Origin: Candidatus Aminicenantota bacterium | GTDB lineage: Bacteria; Acidobacteriota; Aminicenantia; UBA2199 | Direction of reading: 5' to 3' | Length of the DNA: 10,823 nt | Assembly (NCBI GenBank): GCA_026393775.1 | Contig: JAPKZM010000302.1 | Location: forward strand, 1-10,823 | Shown here: in pieces, positions 1 to 5,981 of the stretch | How the letters are laid out: the number at the start of each line of letters is the position of its first letter | Position numbering within the stretch: the stretch's first letter is position 1 | Position numbers and translations under genes: made by a program | The notes under the pieces: generated by a model | What the model was told of the DNA's origin: nothing | The model's input: the letters and a program-made list of their open reading frames with translations, nothing else | Database searches by the model: none

Positions 1-348
1 GGCCCCGATCGGCGCGGCGGTCGACATGGCGACGAGGGTGAACGGATCGACCTTGACTGCGGTCATGAAAATGAACGCCTGGGCAACCGTGGGCATGGTG
101 TCGCCGACATTCATTGTTCCCGGGATGACGCGGTCATCGACCAGTTTGAAAAATTTGAAAATAGCGGTCTGCTGGGCGAAACTCCCAATTCCCAGAGTGT
201 CGAAAAAATTGCTGATGAATCCGGCGCCAAGAAGACCGGCCCAGGATTTATCTGAAAAAGTCTTTTTCTTCCTGGCGACATCCGCCAGGTAGAAATAGGC
301 GAAACTCGCCGACATGAAACCGAGAACGGTTTTTAGAATAAACGTCAT
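1..348 (-). CDS. TauE/SafE-like membrane permease, 5' part only
   Basis: The reading frame opens at ATG 348-346 and runs off the left edge with no stop, giving the first 116 residues. The visible part is very hydrophobic, with likely membrane segments at about residues 3-21, 37-57 and 86-115, and a basic stretch RKKK at 26-29. The run FFDTLGIGSF (48-57) followed by PGTMNVGDTMPTVAQAF (76-92) resembles the first half of sulfite exporter TauE/SafE-type permeases, which move small anions or organosulfur compounds across the inner membrane. The substrate cannot be read from the sequence. No Shine-Dalgarno precedes the ATG, and a good promoter lies so close that the mRNA may be leaderless. The gene diverges from the ribonuclease gene. 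The family call rests on recalled similarity and a half-length protein, so it is tentative. Confidence 0.6.
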   Translation of the reverse strand, partial: MTFILKTVLGFMSASFAYFYLADVARKKKTFSDKSWAGLLGAGFISNFFDTLGIGSFAQQTAIFKFFKLVDDRVIPGTMNVGDTMPTVAQAFIFMTAVKVDPFTLVAMSTAAPIGA

Positions 349-356
349 GGTAGGGA

Positions 357-385
357 ATTCTAGGCAGGTTGGGAGCAAAAGTCAA
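357..385 (-). promoter_or_regulatory. Sigma70-type promoter of the permease gene
   Basis: Read on the minus strand, TTGACT (385-380) and TAGAAT (362-357) each match the consensus in five of six bases and are separated by exactly 17 bases. Only eight bases separate the -10 box from the ATG at 348, so transcription would begin at or just before the start codon. Confidence 0.6.
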
Positions 386-420
386 ACGGGGCGCGGCCGC
401 CGGCCCGGCGGATCGTCGGC

Positions 421-449
421 TTGCTTTTGCGCTGGGAAACGGTTAGAGT
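421..449 (+). promoter_or_regulatory. Weak candidate promoter for the RNB ribonuclease gene
   Basis: TTGCTT (421-426), a 17-base spacer and TAGAGT (444-449) form a possible sigma70-like promoter with modest matches (three and four of six). Between it and the ATG at 471 is a short inverted repeat, CGGA-AAA-TCCG (458-468), which would sit just before the start codon. Confidence 0.3.
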
Positions 450-470
450 TGTTTTTTCGGAAAATCCGCC

Positions 471-2003
471 ATGGCCAAAGCAAAAAAAAGAGCGCGTTCA
501 TTCATGTCGCATGACCTGGAAACCATCGCCAGGCGGGTCATGCAGGAAAAAGGCCTGGCTGTTGATTTCCCGGCGGCGGCCCTGCGCCAGGCCGACGGCT
601 GCCGGGACAAGGGAATGGTCATTGACAAGTCCGAACGGCTGACCGATTTGCTCGGTTTGCCCTGGACATCGATCGACAATGATGATTCCCAGGATCTGGA
701 CCAGCTGGAAGTCGTGTTCGCGGATCATGACGAGTACCGACTGCTGGTGGCGGTGGCCGATGTCGGAATTTTCGTCGCTGCCCATTCTCCCATCGATGAG
801 GCCGCCAAGGTCAACACCACGTCCGTGTACACTGGAGTCAAGAATTTTCCCATGCTCCCCGAACGCCTTTCCTTCGACCTGACTTCGCTGTTGGCGGGCA
901 AGGACCGCCGGGCCCTGGTCGTGGAGGTCCGCATCTCTTCAGGCGGCCGGGTTGCCGGCAGCCGGATTTTTCCGGCCCTGGTCCGGAACAAGGCCGAGCT
1001 CTGTTATGATGCCGTCTCGAACTGGCTGGAGGGCAAGGCTAAAGTTCCCGAACCGCTGGCCCGGGAGAAAAGCCTGCGGCTCCAGCTGGAAACGCAGGAC
1101 CGTCTGGCCCGGATCCTGCGCCGGCGGCGCCTGGCGGCCGGAGCGCTGGAATTCGCTTCCCTGGAAACCAGGGTCGAAATGGCAGCCGACGGGCGGGTCA
1201 AACGCATTTTCACCCGTCAACAGAACCGGGCGGAAAGGATCATTGAAGAATTCATGGTGGCCTGCAACCAGTCGGTGGCCGTATTTTTAGCGGGCAAGGG
1301 CTTGCCGGTCTTGAGCCGGGTGGTCCGGGAGCCTGAGCGCTGGCCGCGGATCGTCGAATTGGCCGCCGAATTTTACTCGCGGCTGCCGGCCCCGCTTGCG
1401 GGGCGGCGTCCCTTTAGGGGATTGCCGGCCGATCCCGATGCCAGGGCTTTGGCCGGATTTTTAAGCCAAGCGCGCCAGGCCAAGCCGGACGCTTTTGCCG
1501 ATTTGTCCCTGGCCGTGATCAAATTGATCGGCCGCGGCGAATACCATGTACTGGCTGCCGGTCAAATTCCTGAAGGACATTTCGGTTTGGCCCTGAAAAA
1601 CTACGCCCATTCCACCGCACCCAACCGGCGCTATCCCGACCTGCTGACCCAGCGTCTGCTTAAAGCCGCTCTGGCCGGCCGCCGGGGGAAAAATGTCTAT
1701 GCTTTGCCCGAATTGCAATCCCTGGCCCTGCACTGCACCCAACAGGAAGACGCGGCCAACAAAGTGGAACGGCAGGTGAAAAAATGCGCGGCGGCCGAAC
1801 TTCTGGAAGACAAGGCCGGATGCCTCTTTTCCGCCTTGGTCACGGGCAGTTCCGACAAGGGGATCTGGGTGCGCATAAAAGATCCTCCGGTGGAAGGCAA
1901 ACTGGTGCGCGGAGATCGGCGGGTCAACGTGGGTGACCGTTTGCGCGTCAGGCTGCTATCCACCGACGTGGAAAAAGGCTTCATCGACTTTGCCCGAGTT
2001 TGA
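471..2003 (+). CDS. RNB-domain exoribonuclease (RNase II/R family), short form
   Basis: Predicted 510-residue 3'-to-5' exoribonuclease acting on RNA in the cytoplasm. The RNB core starts at SIDNDDSQDLDQL (67-79). D69, D75 and D77 fall at the spacing of E. coli RNase II metal ligands D201, D207 and D209, while the fourth position (D210) is Q78. The second signature, YAHSTAPNRRYPDL (378-391), carries the expected arginines R386 and R387. About 65 residues precede the core, too few for the usual two cold-shock domains, and the C-terminal ~60 residues could be a short S1-like domain. I recall a subfamily with the same DLDQ motif, so the Q is probably native rather than damage. ATG 471 was chosen because it opens the frame; GGAAAA (459-464) is only a weak ribosome site. 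An ATG at 504 is an alternative start. The gene converges on the next one. Confidence 0.88.
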   Translation: MAKAKKRARSFMSHDLETIARRVMQEKGLAVDFPAAALRQADGCRDKGMVIDKSERLTDLLGLPWTSIDNDDSQDLDQLEVVFADHDEYRLLVAVADVGIFVAAHSPIDEAAKVNTTSVYTGVKNFPMLPERLSFDLTSLLAGKDRRALVVEVRISSGGRVAGSRIFPALVRNKAELCYDAVSNWLEGKAKVPEPLAREKSLRLQLETQDRLARILRRRRLAAGALEFASLETRVEMAADGRVKRIFTRQQNRAERIIEEFMVACNQSVAVFLAGKGLPVLSRVVREPERWPRIVELAAEFYSRLPAPLAGRRPFRGLPADPDARALAGFLSQARQAKPDAFADLSLAVIKLIGRGEYHVLAAGQIPEGHFGLALKNYAHSTAPNRRYPDLLTQRLLKAALAGRRGKNVYALPELQSLALHCTQQEDAANKVERQVKKCAAAELLEDKAGCLFSALVTGSSDKGIWVRIKDPPVEGKLVRGDRRVNVGDRLRVRLLSTDVEKGFIDFARV

Positions 2004-2011
2004 GCTCGGGC
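1992..2011. terminator. Hairpin in the convergent gap, possible terminator
   Basis: GCCCGAG (1992-1998) and CTCGGGC (2005-2011) form a perfect 7-bp stem with a 6-base loop that contains the ribonuclease stop codon TGA (2001-2003). No T-run follows directly on either strand; a T6 occurs only at 2031-2036. It may end transcription or protect mRNA ends between the convergent genes. Confidence 0.35.
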
Positions 2012-2035
2012 CTTCGCATCGGCTACGGTATTTTT

Positions 2036-3109
2036 TCAGCTCGCCTGGGGCTGCTGCGGCGCCTGGGCGCTTCCCTCGGCTTCCCGGCTGAAGGTGAAGG
2101 AAAAGGCGAAAAGCAGTAATCCCACCACGCAGACGGCTCCGGCGACGGTGATGACCGGGGCTACCAGATGGCGGGTGAAAATGAGGGCAATGCCGCCCAG
2201 CTGATCTCCGATCAAATCGTTCCAATGCAGCCAGTGGGAAGAGAACGGGCCGGGGTGAAAGCGCGCCGACCAGGGGACGATCTGCTTGACGAACGTGGCC
2301 AGGCCCAGGGCCAGGCCGCCGCCGATCATGGTAACCGCACCGCTCCAGCGGAAGAAGTGGGATTTGCAGCGGGCAGCGACCAGGGCGCCCAGAACGATGA
2401 ACAGCGCCGGGATCAGGAAGAGCAAGTAGGTGAACGAAGTCACCGTTTTGGCGATATTGATCCGATGATAAGGAAAGTGGCTGCTTTTGAAAAAATTGAC
2501 TTCGTCGGGGATGTCACGGGTGATGCTGCCGCGGATGGCGGTGGAAACGTCCATGTTCATCGCGGCGGCGGGGCGGCAGGGGGGGGGCTCATCGAAACGG
2601 TCCGGGTCCTGAATGATCTCCGTCCAAGCTTCGCTTTGTTCGGGACTGCAGGCGGGAAGCTTTTCCAGGACCTGAGAAATGTAAAGCCCCACGGCCGGGT
2701 GATTCAAAGCCTGCTTCAGGGGACGCAGGTCCAAGCGGACATTTCTGGCCTCGATCTTGCCATTCAAGATGTCGCCGACCGTGCGCAAGGTGTCGGAAAG
2801 CTCCTTTTCCAGCCAGTCGCTCAAGCCGGTTTCCCTGAGCAATTCCCTCGGCGTCTTGGCTACGCCGGCAATTGCGGTCAGCCAGACCCGGGCGTCCGGA
2901 TGCAATTGGCTGTTTTCATCTTTTGCCGCCAGCAAAACTCCGTCCACGAGATCGGGAATTTCGCTTATGACTTCCCGGGGAAGCTCGCTGAGCATTTTTG
3001 AAGAAACAACGGCCTGGGTCATGCCCACGGCCCAAATAATGCCAAAAAGGATCGGAATGGCGAAAAAGATCATAATCAGCAAGCCAAGAATGGTGCGCGT
3101 TTGATTCAT
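2036..3109 (-). CDS. Unrecognised four-helix membrane protein
   Basis: The 357-residue protein matches no family I recognise. One hydrophobic helix sits at about residues 7-29 and three more at about 222-246, 256-274 and 314-340. Between the first and second lies a polar stretch of about 190 residues (33-220), probably outside the inner membrane, with two cysteines (C154, C178) that could pair. Two short tryptophan-rich spots, PWSARF (279-284) and HWLHWNDL (292-299), lie between helices three and four. The tail is polar and Gln/Ala-rich. The start at 3109 is well supported: AAGGAGT lies six bases upstream and a TATAAT box precedes that. A run of nine Cs in the coding strand encodes the prolines of DEPPPCRP (173-180). 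The MEMO-like gene lies upstream on the same strand, but a promoter-like box between them suggests separate transcription. Confidence 0.8.
   Translation of the reverse strand: MNQTRTILGLLIMIFFAIPILFGIIWAVGMTQAVVSSKMLSELPREVISEIPDLVDGVLLAAKDENSQLHPDARVWLTAIAGVAKTPRELLRETGLSDWLEKELSDTLRTVGDILNGKIEARNVRLDLRPLKQALNHPAVGLYISQVLEKLPACSPEQSEAWTEIIQDPDRFDEPPPCRPAAAMNMDVSTAIRGSITRDIPDEVNFFKSSHFPYHRINIAKTVTSFTYLLFLIPALFIVLGALVAARCKSHFFRWSGAVTMIGGGLALGLATFVKQIVPWSARFHPGPFSSHWLHWNDLIGDQLGGIALIFTRHLVAPVITVAGAVCVVGLLLFAFSFTFSREAEGSAQAPQQPQAS
2579..2587. repeat. Nine-base G/C homopolymer inside the membrane protein gene
   Basis: The plus strand has nine consecutive Gs (nine Cs in the coding strand) encoding three prolines near residue 175. 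Reading frame and membrane helices continue correctly on both sides, so nine is the in-frame length here. Such tracts can gain or lose a base during replication or sequencing. Confidence 0.9.
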
Positions 3110-3115
3110 GGGTTT

Positions 3116-3137
3116 ACTCCTTCATTTAATTATTATA
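3116..3137 (-). promoter_or_regulatory. Ribosome binding site and -10 box of the membrane protein gene
   Basis: On the minus strand AAGGAGT (3122-3116) sits six bases before the ATG at 3109, a near-ideal Shine-Dalgarno site that fixes the start. A perfect TATAAT lies at 3137-3132. The expected -35 position has only a poor match (GAACTT at 3160-3155), so the promoter call is weaker than the ribosome site. Confidence 0.55.
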
Positions 3138-3215
3138 ACGCAAAAAAACAGGCAAAGTTCGTTGGCCGCTTAAATTCAGCGTAACGCGAGGCTGCCCCGG
3201 GCGGCTATTGGTGAA

Positions 3216-4268
3216 TTATTGTTTGTCAAGGTAAAATCCCGCTGAAAAAAATCCCACCCAGTGTTTGAGGGAAAAAGGGGCGGTGATACCCAATCCTGAT
3301 TTTTTCAACGGGATGACCCCATCGCTGTAGGTGTCGGCATAACGGAATACCCGCCCGTTCAGTCCGCGTCCGAGCGCTTTGCGCATGGTTTTGCTGATCG
3401 TCAATAATCCGAAAGGGATGTCGTATTTCCCGCACCAGTAGGTGTTGCCGTAGTTCAGGTACGTGGCTCCCCAAAGCGCTTGGGTCAAATCCTGTATTTT
3501 TTTACTATTCAGCGGTCCTGAAAAAGCGGCTTGGGCGAAACGTTCGTCCTGGGCCGTTCCCTGTTGGTGGGCGTTTTCATCTTCGCCGAACGGGACATTG
3601 TTGAAATCCTTTCCGTAGTGGTTGGCATCGGCCGAAATCAGGAAAAAAATATCCTTGCCGGGATGCAAATTGTTTTCTTTCATGTAACCGGCCAGGATCG
3701 CGGCCAGGCGCTCGGAAAGTTCTTCCATTCTTTCAAAGGGCATGGCCGTAACCATGATCGGGGTGATTTTAATCTCAGGGTTGAGGTATTGCAGGAAGGG
3801 AATCATGGCTTCAATCGAATGCTCCAGGGCATGGGCCTGGTTGCTGACCGAGTAATCTTCCCTGGGCAGGCGCTGCTTCAGCCATTCGCGCAAGGGCGAG
3901 ATCGTCACTTCCCGGCCAAGCCCCGACCAGGTGGCATACTCATCCAGGAGCAGGATATTTTGCGGGTCATCGATCTCCTTGCGCACTGTGCCGTGGGTAA
4001 CGCCGAATATGACCACTTCCTTGGTCTGCAGCTTTTTGAACAAGGGGTAGTACACGCGCCCGGCGTACAGGTAATCGTCGTGCGGGGAGATGCCGGCCAC
4101 CATGTCCTGCGCAGGAAAATCCTGTTTTTCGCCAGCGGCCAGGCAGTCCAGCAGGCGCTGCATCTGCGGCCGCTGCCAGCAGTAACCGACGTCATCCTTG
4201 ACCGGACGTTTCTCCTGGCCGCACAGAATAAACACGCAGGCCAGCAAGATAAGCATTGGTTTTTTCAT
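3216..4268 (-). CDS. Exported MEMO-family protein (AmmeMemoRadiSam protein B-like)
   Basis: A 350-residue protein of the MEMO family, related in fold to class III extradiol dioxygenases. Family landmarks appear in order: SPHDDYLYAG (61-70, H63), GVTHG (89-93, H92), EHSIEAMIPFL (149-159, H150), ISADANHYG (211-219, H217) and YWCGKYDIPFGLL (277-289, C279). The histidines match the metal-site positions of MEMO proteins, so metal binding is likely, but the reaction is unknown. The N-terminus MKKPMLILLACVFILCG is a short basic-hydrophobic export signal. Either cysteine (11 or 16) could be lipidated, though neither lipobox is ideal. Characterised MEMO proteins are cytosolic and often sit near AMMECR1 and radical SAM genes; none is in this window. 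No Shine-Dalgarno precedes the ATG, and the promoter is six bases away. The gene diverges from the racemase group. Confidence 0.82.
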   Translation of the reverse strand: MKKPMLILLACVFILCGQEKRPVKDDVGYCWQRPQMQRLLDCLAAGEKQDFPAQDMVAGISPHDDYLYAGRVYYPLFKKLQTKEVVIFGVTHGTVRKEIDDPQNILLLDEYATWSGLGREVTISPLREWLKQRLPREDYSVSNQAHALEHSIEAMIPFLQYLNPEIKITPIMVTAMPFERMEELSERLAAILAGYMKENNLHPGKDIFFLISADANHYGKDFNNVPFGEDENAHQQGTAQDERFAQAAFSGPLNSKKIQDLTQALWGATYLNYGNTYWCGKYDIPFGLLTISKTMRKALGRGLNGRVFRYADTYSDGVIPLKKSGLGITAPFSLKHWVGFFSAGFYLDKQ

Positions 4269-4274
4269 CCCCGT

Positions 4275-4302
4275 ATTTTACCATTTCAAAAATAATTGAC
4301 AA
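4275..4302 (-). promoter_or_regulatory. Sigma70-type promoter of the MEMO-like gene
   Basis: Minus-strand TTGTCA (4302-4297), a 16-base spacer and TAAAAT (4280-4275) match the consensus at five of six bases each. Only six bases lie between the -10 box and the ATG at 4268, so the transcript would start at about the A of ATG. Confidence 0.5.
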
Positions 4303-4356
4303 ACAACAACAGTTTTGATCATGTCGATATAGAGCAAGAACTTCATGCCATCGGAA

Positions 4357-4395
4357 CGGATTGGACGAAATCATTCCATCCGCTTGATTTTTTTT
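4357..4395 (+). terminator. Hairpin followed by T8 in the divergent gap
   Basis: CGGAT (4357-4361), a bulged T and GGA (4363-4365) pair with TCC (4375-4377) and ATCCG (4378-4382). Five bases later comes a run of eight Ts (4388-4395). It resembles an intrinsic terminator on the plus strand, yet no plus-strand gene ends nearby, so it could be a leader element ahead of the racemase or chance. The rest of the 281-bp gap (4269-4549) holds only the two candidate promoters. Confidence 0.3.
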
Positions 4396-4433
4396 AATGC
4401 ATTGGCTTGCAGATTAAACAATCGTCGGAGAGC

Positions 4434-4462
4434 TTGTATATTTGGGAAAAGAAACCTACTAT
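4434..4462 (+). promoter_or_regulatory. Weak candidate promoter for the racemase gene
   Basis: TTGTAT (4434-4439), a 17-base spacer and TACTAT (4457-4462) are the best-spaced promoter-like pair upstream of the racemase. The matches are modest (three and four of six). If real, the leader would be about 80 bases long. Confidence 0.25.
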
Positions 4463-4549
4463 TACGAAAAGGAAAAAGTTGTGGTTACAATGAAAAAACA
4501 GAGTAAGGAAAACCAGGCAGATGACTGTAGCAGCATCAGGAAGTCAATT

Positions 4550-5371
4550 ATGAAAAAAACATTATCTGTGTTTTCTATGCTGGTGCTTTTCGTTTGCCTC
4601 CTGGCCACCTGTTGCGGTCGGCAGCCTGCGGAGAGTAAAGCGGTTCGGCCAAGAATAATTCTGGGCATTTTCGGCGGCATGGGTCCCGAAGCTACCGCCA
4701 ACATGTACCAGTTAATTGTACAATTGACCCCAGCCAAGAAGGATCAGGAGCATATTCCCACCGTCATCTACAGTTTTCCCCAGGTACCTGACCGCACCAC
4801 TGCCATTCAGAGCGGAGACTCGTCAATCATTCCCTATCTGATCGAGGGTGTGACCAGACTTCAACATGCCGGTGCCTCATTCATCATCATTCCCTGCAAC
4901 ACCGCCCACTATTACTATGATCAGATGCAGGCGGCAGTTGATATCCCCATCCTGCACATGATCCGGGAGACGGTCCGCCATGTCGTCGAGCACTACCCGG
5001 AATGCCAGCACATCGGATTACTGGCCACCAGCGGGACCATCCGCAGTGGTCTTTATAAAAAGGAATTCGCCGTCAGCGGCCGCCAGACGATCATCCCCGA
5101 CGAATCTGTTGAGACGGAATTTGTGATGAAGGCCATCATCAAGATTAAGGCAGGAAACAGTGGAAAAGAAAGCGAAGATTTGCTAGCGGCAGCCGGAGCG
5201 CACTTGGAAGAAAAGGGAGCGCAGGTGCTGGTCCTCGGCTGCACTGAGATTCCCCTGGCTTTCAATCCCAAGCGGGCGCGGGTACCGGTAGTCAATGCCA
5301 CGCGCGTGCTCGCCGAAGCGGCCATCCGAACTTTCCAGGAAATGAGCCAGGGGGTAAAAAAGCGGCCATAG
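4550..5371 (+). CDS. Exported Asp/Glu racemase-family protein, probable lipoprotein
   Basis: A 273-residue amino acid racemase of the cofactor-independent Asp/Glu family, which uses two cysteines to invert the alpha carbon. The substrate loop GIFGGMGPEATANMY is at 39-53. The two catalytic cysteines sit in IPCNTAH (114-120, C116) and LGCTEIPL (229-236, C231), the family's standard positions, so it looks active. The N-terminus MKKTLSVFSMLVLFVCLLAT is an export signal. A cysteine follows at 20 (ATC) and another at 21, so lipid attachment is possible, although T before C20 is a weak lipobox. Most family members are cytosolic. The start at 4550 is chosen because AGGAAG (4538-4543) lies six bases upstream and the signal begins there; TTG 4442 and ATG 4490 would add an unlikely N-tail. 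Whether aspartate, glutamate or another amino acid is used cannot be told. Confidence 0.87.
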   Translation: MKKTLSVFSMLVLFVCLLATCCGRQPAESKAVRPRIILGIFGGMGPEATANMYQLIVQLTPAKKDQEHIPTVIYSFPQVPDRTTAIQSGDSSIIPYLIEGVTRLQHAGASFIIIPCNTAHYYYDQMQAAVDIPILHMIRETVRHVVEHYPECQHIGLLATSGTIRSGLYKKEFAVSGRQTIIPDESVETEFVMKAIIKIKAGNSGKESEDLLAAAGAHLEEKGAQVLVLGCTEIPLAFNPKRARVPVVNATRVLAEAAIRTFQEMSQGVKKRP

Positions 5372-5388
5372 CCGGGGAAAAACCCGGC
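5371..5388 (+). terminator. GC-rich hairpin just after the racemase stop
   Basis: GCCGGG (5371-5376) and CCCGGC (5383-5388) form a 6-bp stem with loop GAAAAA, starting on the last base of the stop codon. No T-run follows, so it may slow polymerase or protect the mRNA end rather than act as a full intrinsic terminator. Confidence 0.35.
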
Positions 5389-5396
5389 AGCGGATT

Positions 5397-5436
5397 GTGA
5401 AAATAAGGATACTGAATTATTTTAATGTATCTTCAC
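5397..5436. repeat. Interrupted inverted repeat upstream of the small secreted gene
   Basis: GTATCTTCAC (5427-5436) is the exact complement of GTGAA (5397-5401) plus GATAC (5408-5412), with AATAAG interposed in the left arm and a 14-base AT-rich loop. It overlaps a possible -35 box, TTCACA (5432-5437), whose candidate -10 box TATAGA (5453-5458) is only 15 bases on. It could be an operator or a leader structure. Confidence 0.3.
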
Positions 5437-5501
5437 AAAATCATACTATATTTATAGACAGGTAGTGCAGAGGGATAAAATCAAATTTTCAGGAGGGGGC
5501 A

Positions 5502-5921
5502 ATGATTTTAAAAAAAGGTAAAACCGCGCATTTCCTGATCTTTATTTTCTTTCTTTTTTTTGCCGGCCAGCTGGCAGCACAGCTGCACCCGATCTACCGG
5601 TTCAAAAATGTCATGATCCCCGTCGATCTGCGCATCGGTGATTCCATCTTGCCGAAGGGCGGGTACGATCTCGAATTTCTCAGGGTTTCCAGTCCGTTGT
5701 CCTATTTTGTCAGGATCATGAAGAAAGGAAAGATCCTTCATTTCCTGCAGGGCGAGGATTTCCAATACGACAACTCAAGCACAATTCCCAAAAACCCGAC
5801 ACTGAAAATGAGCAAGAACAAAGACGAGAAAACGCTGAGCATCGTGTTCGAATCGGGAATGTACCAGAAAGATTATGCGAAGATCAGGGCCATCTATCAT
5901 ATCGAATACGAGGGAGACTGA
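5502..5921 (+). CDS. Small secreted protein, function unknown
   Basis: A 139-residue protein I do not recognise. It begins with a basic stretch (MILKKGKTAH) and a strongly hydrophobic core (about 11-25), then LAAQ with likely signal peptidase I cleavage after A26. The mature part is about 113 residues, rich in Lys, Ile and Phe, with alternating hydrophobic residues suggesting beta strands, for example YRFKNVMIPVDLRIGDSILP (32-51). It has no cysteine, no membrane helix and no obvious catalytic motif. The start is secure: AGGAGG (5491-5496) lies five bases before ATG 5502. It lies 130 bp after the racemase and is followed by the racemase remnant and the peptidase, so it appears to interrupt an older racemase-peptidase unit. 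It may share a transcript with the peptidase. Confidence 0.8.
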   Translation: MILKKGKTAHFLIFIFFLFFAGQLAAQLHPIYRFKNVMIPVDLRIGDSILPKGGYDLEFLRVSSPLSYFVRIMKKGKILHFLQGEDFQYDNSSTIPKNPTLKMSKNKDEKTLSIVFESGMYQKDYAKIRAIYHIEYEGD

Positions 5922-5981
5922 ATCCGGCCCTGTCCTTCCTCTGTCAGCAGCAAAGCCGGGCACGATCCTTGGATGCCCTTT

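Noticed and set aside
26..292. Plus-strand 88-codon frame at the left edge.
   Set aside because: It is antisense to the permease frame, which has continuous membrane helices and a good promoter.
2168..3001. Plus-strand 277-codon frame opposite the membrane protein gene.
   Set aside because: The minus-strand gene has a strong ribosome site and coherent membrane helices; the plus frame gives a low-complexity Gly/Gln/Arg-rich product.
3531..4295. Plus-strand 254-codon frame opposite the MEMO-like gene.
   Set aside because: The MEMO motifs on the minus strand are clear; the plus frame is an antisense artefact.
4296..4301. Perfect TTGACA on the plus strand as the racemase -35 box.
   Set aside because: No acceptable -10 box lies 16-18 bases downstream; it is the reverse overlap of the MEMO-like gene's -35 element.
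4442..4549. Racemase start at TTG 4442 or ATG 4490.
   Set aside because: Either puts a charged tail before a clear signal sequence and lacks a well-spaced ribosome site; ATG 4550 has both.
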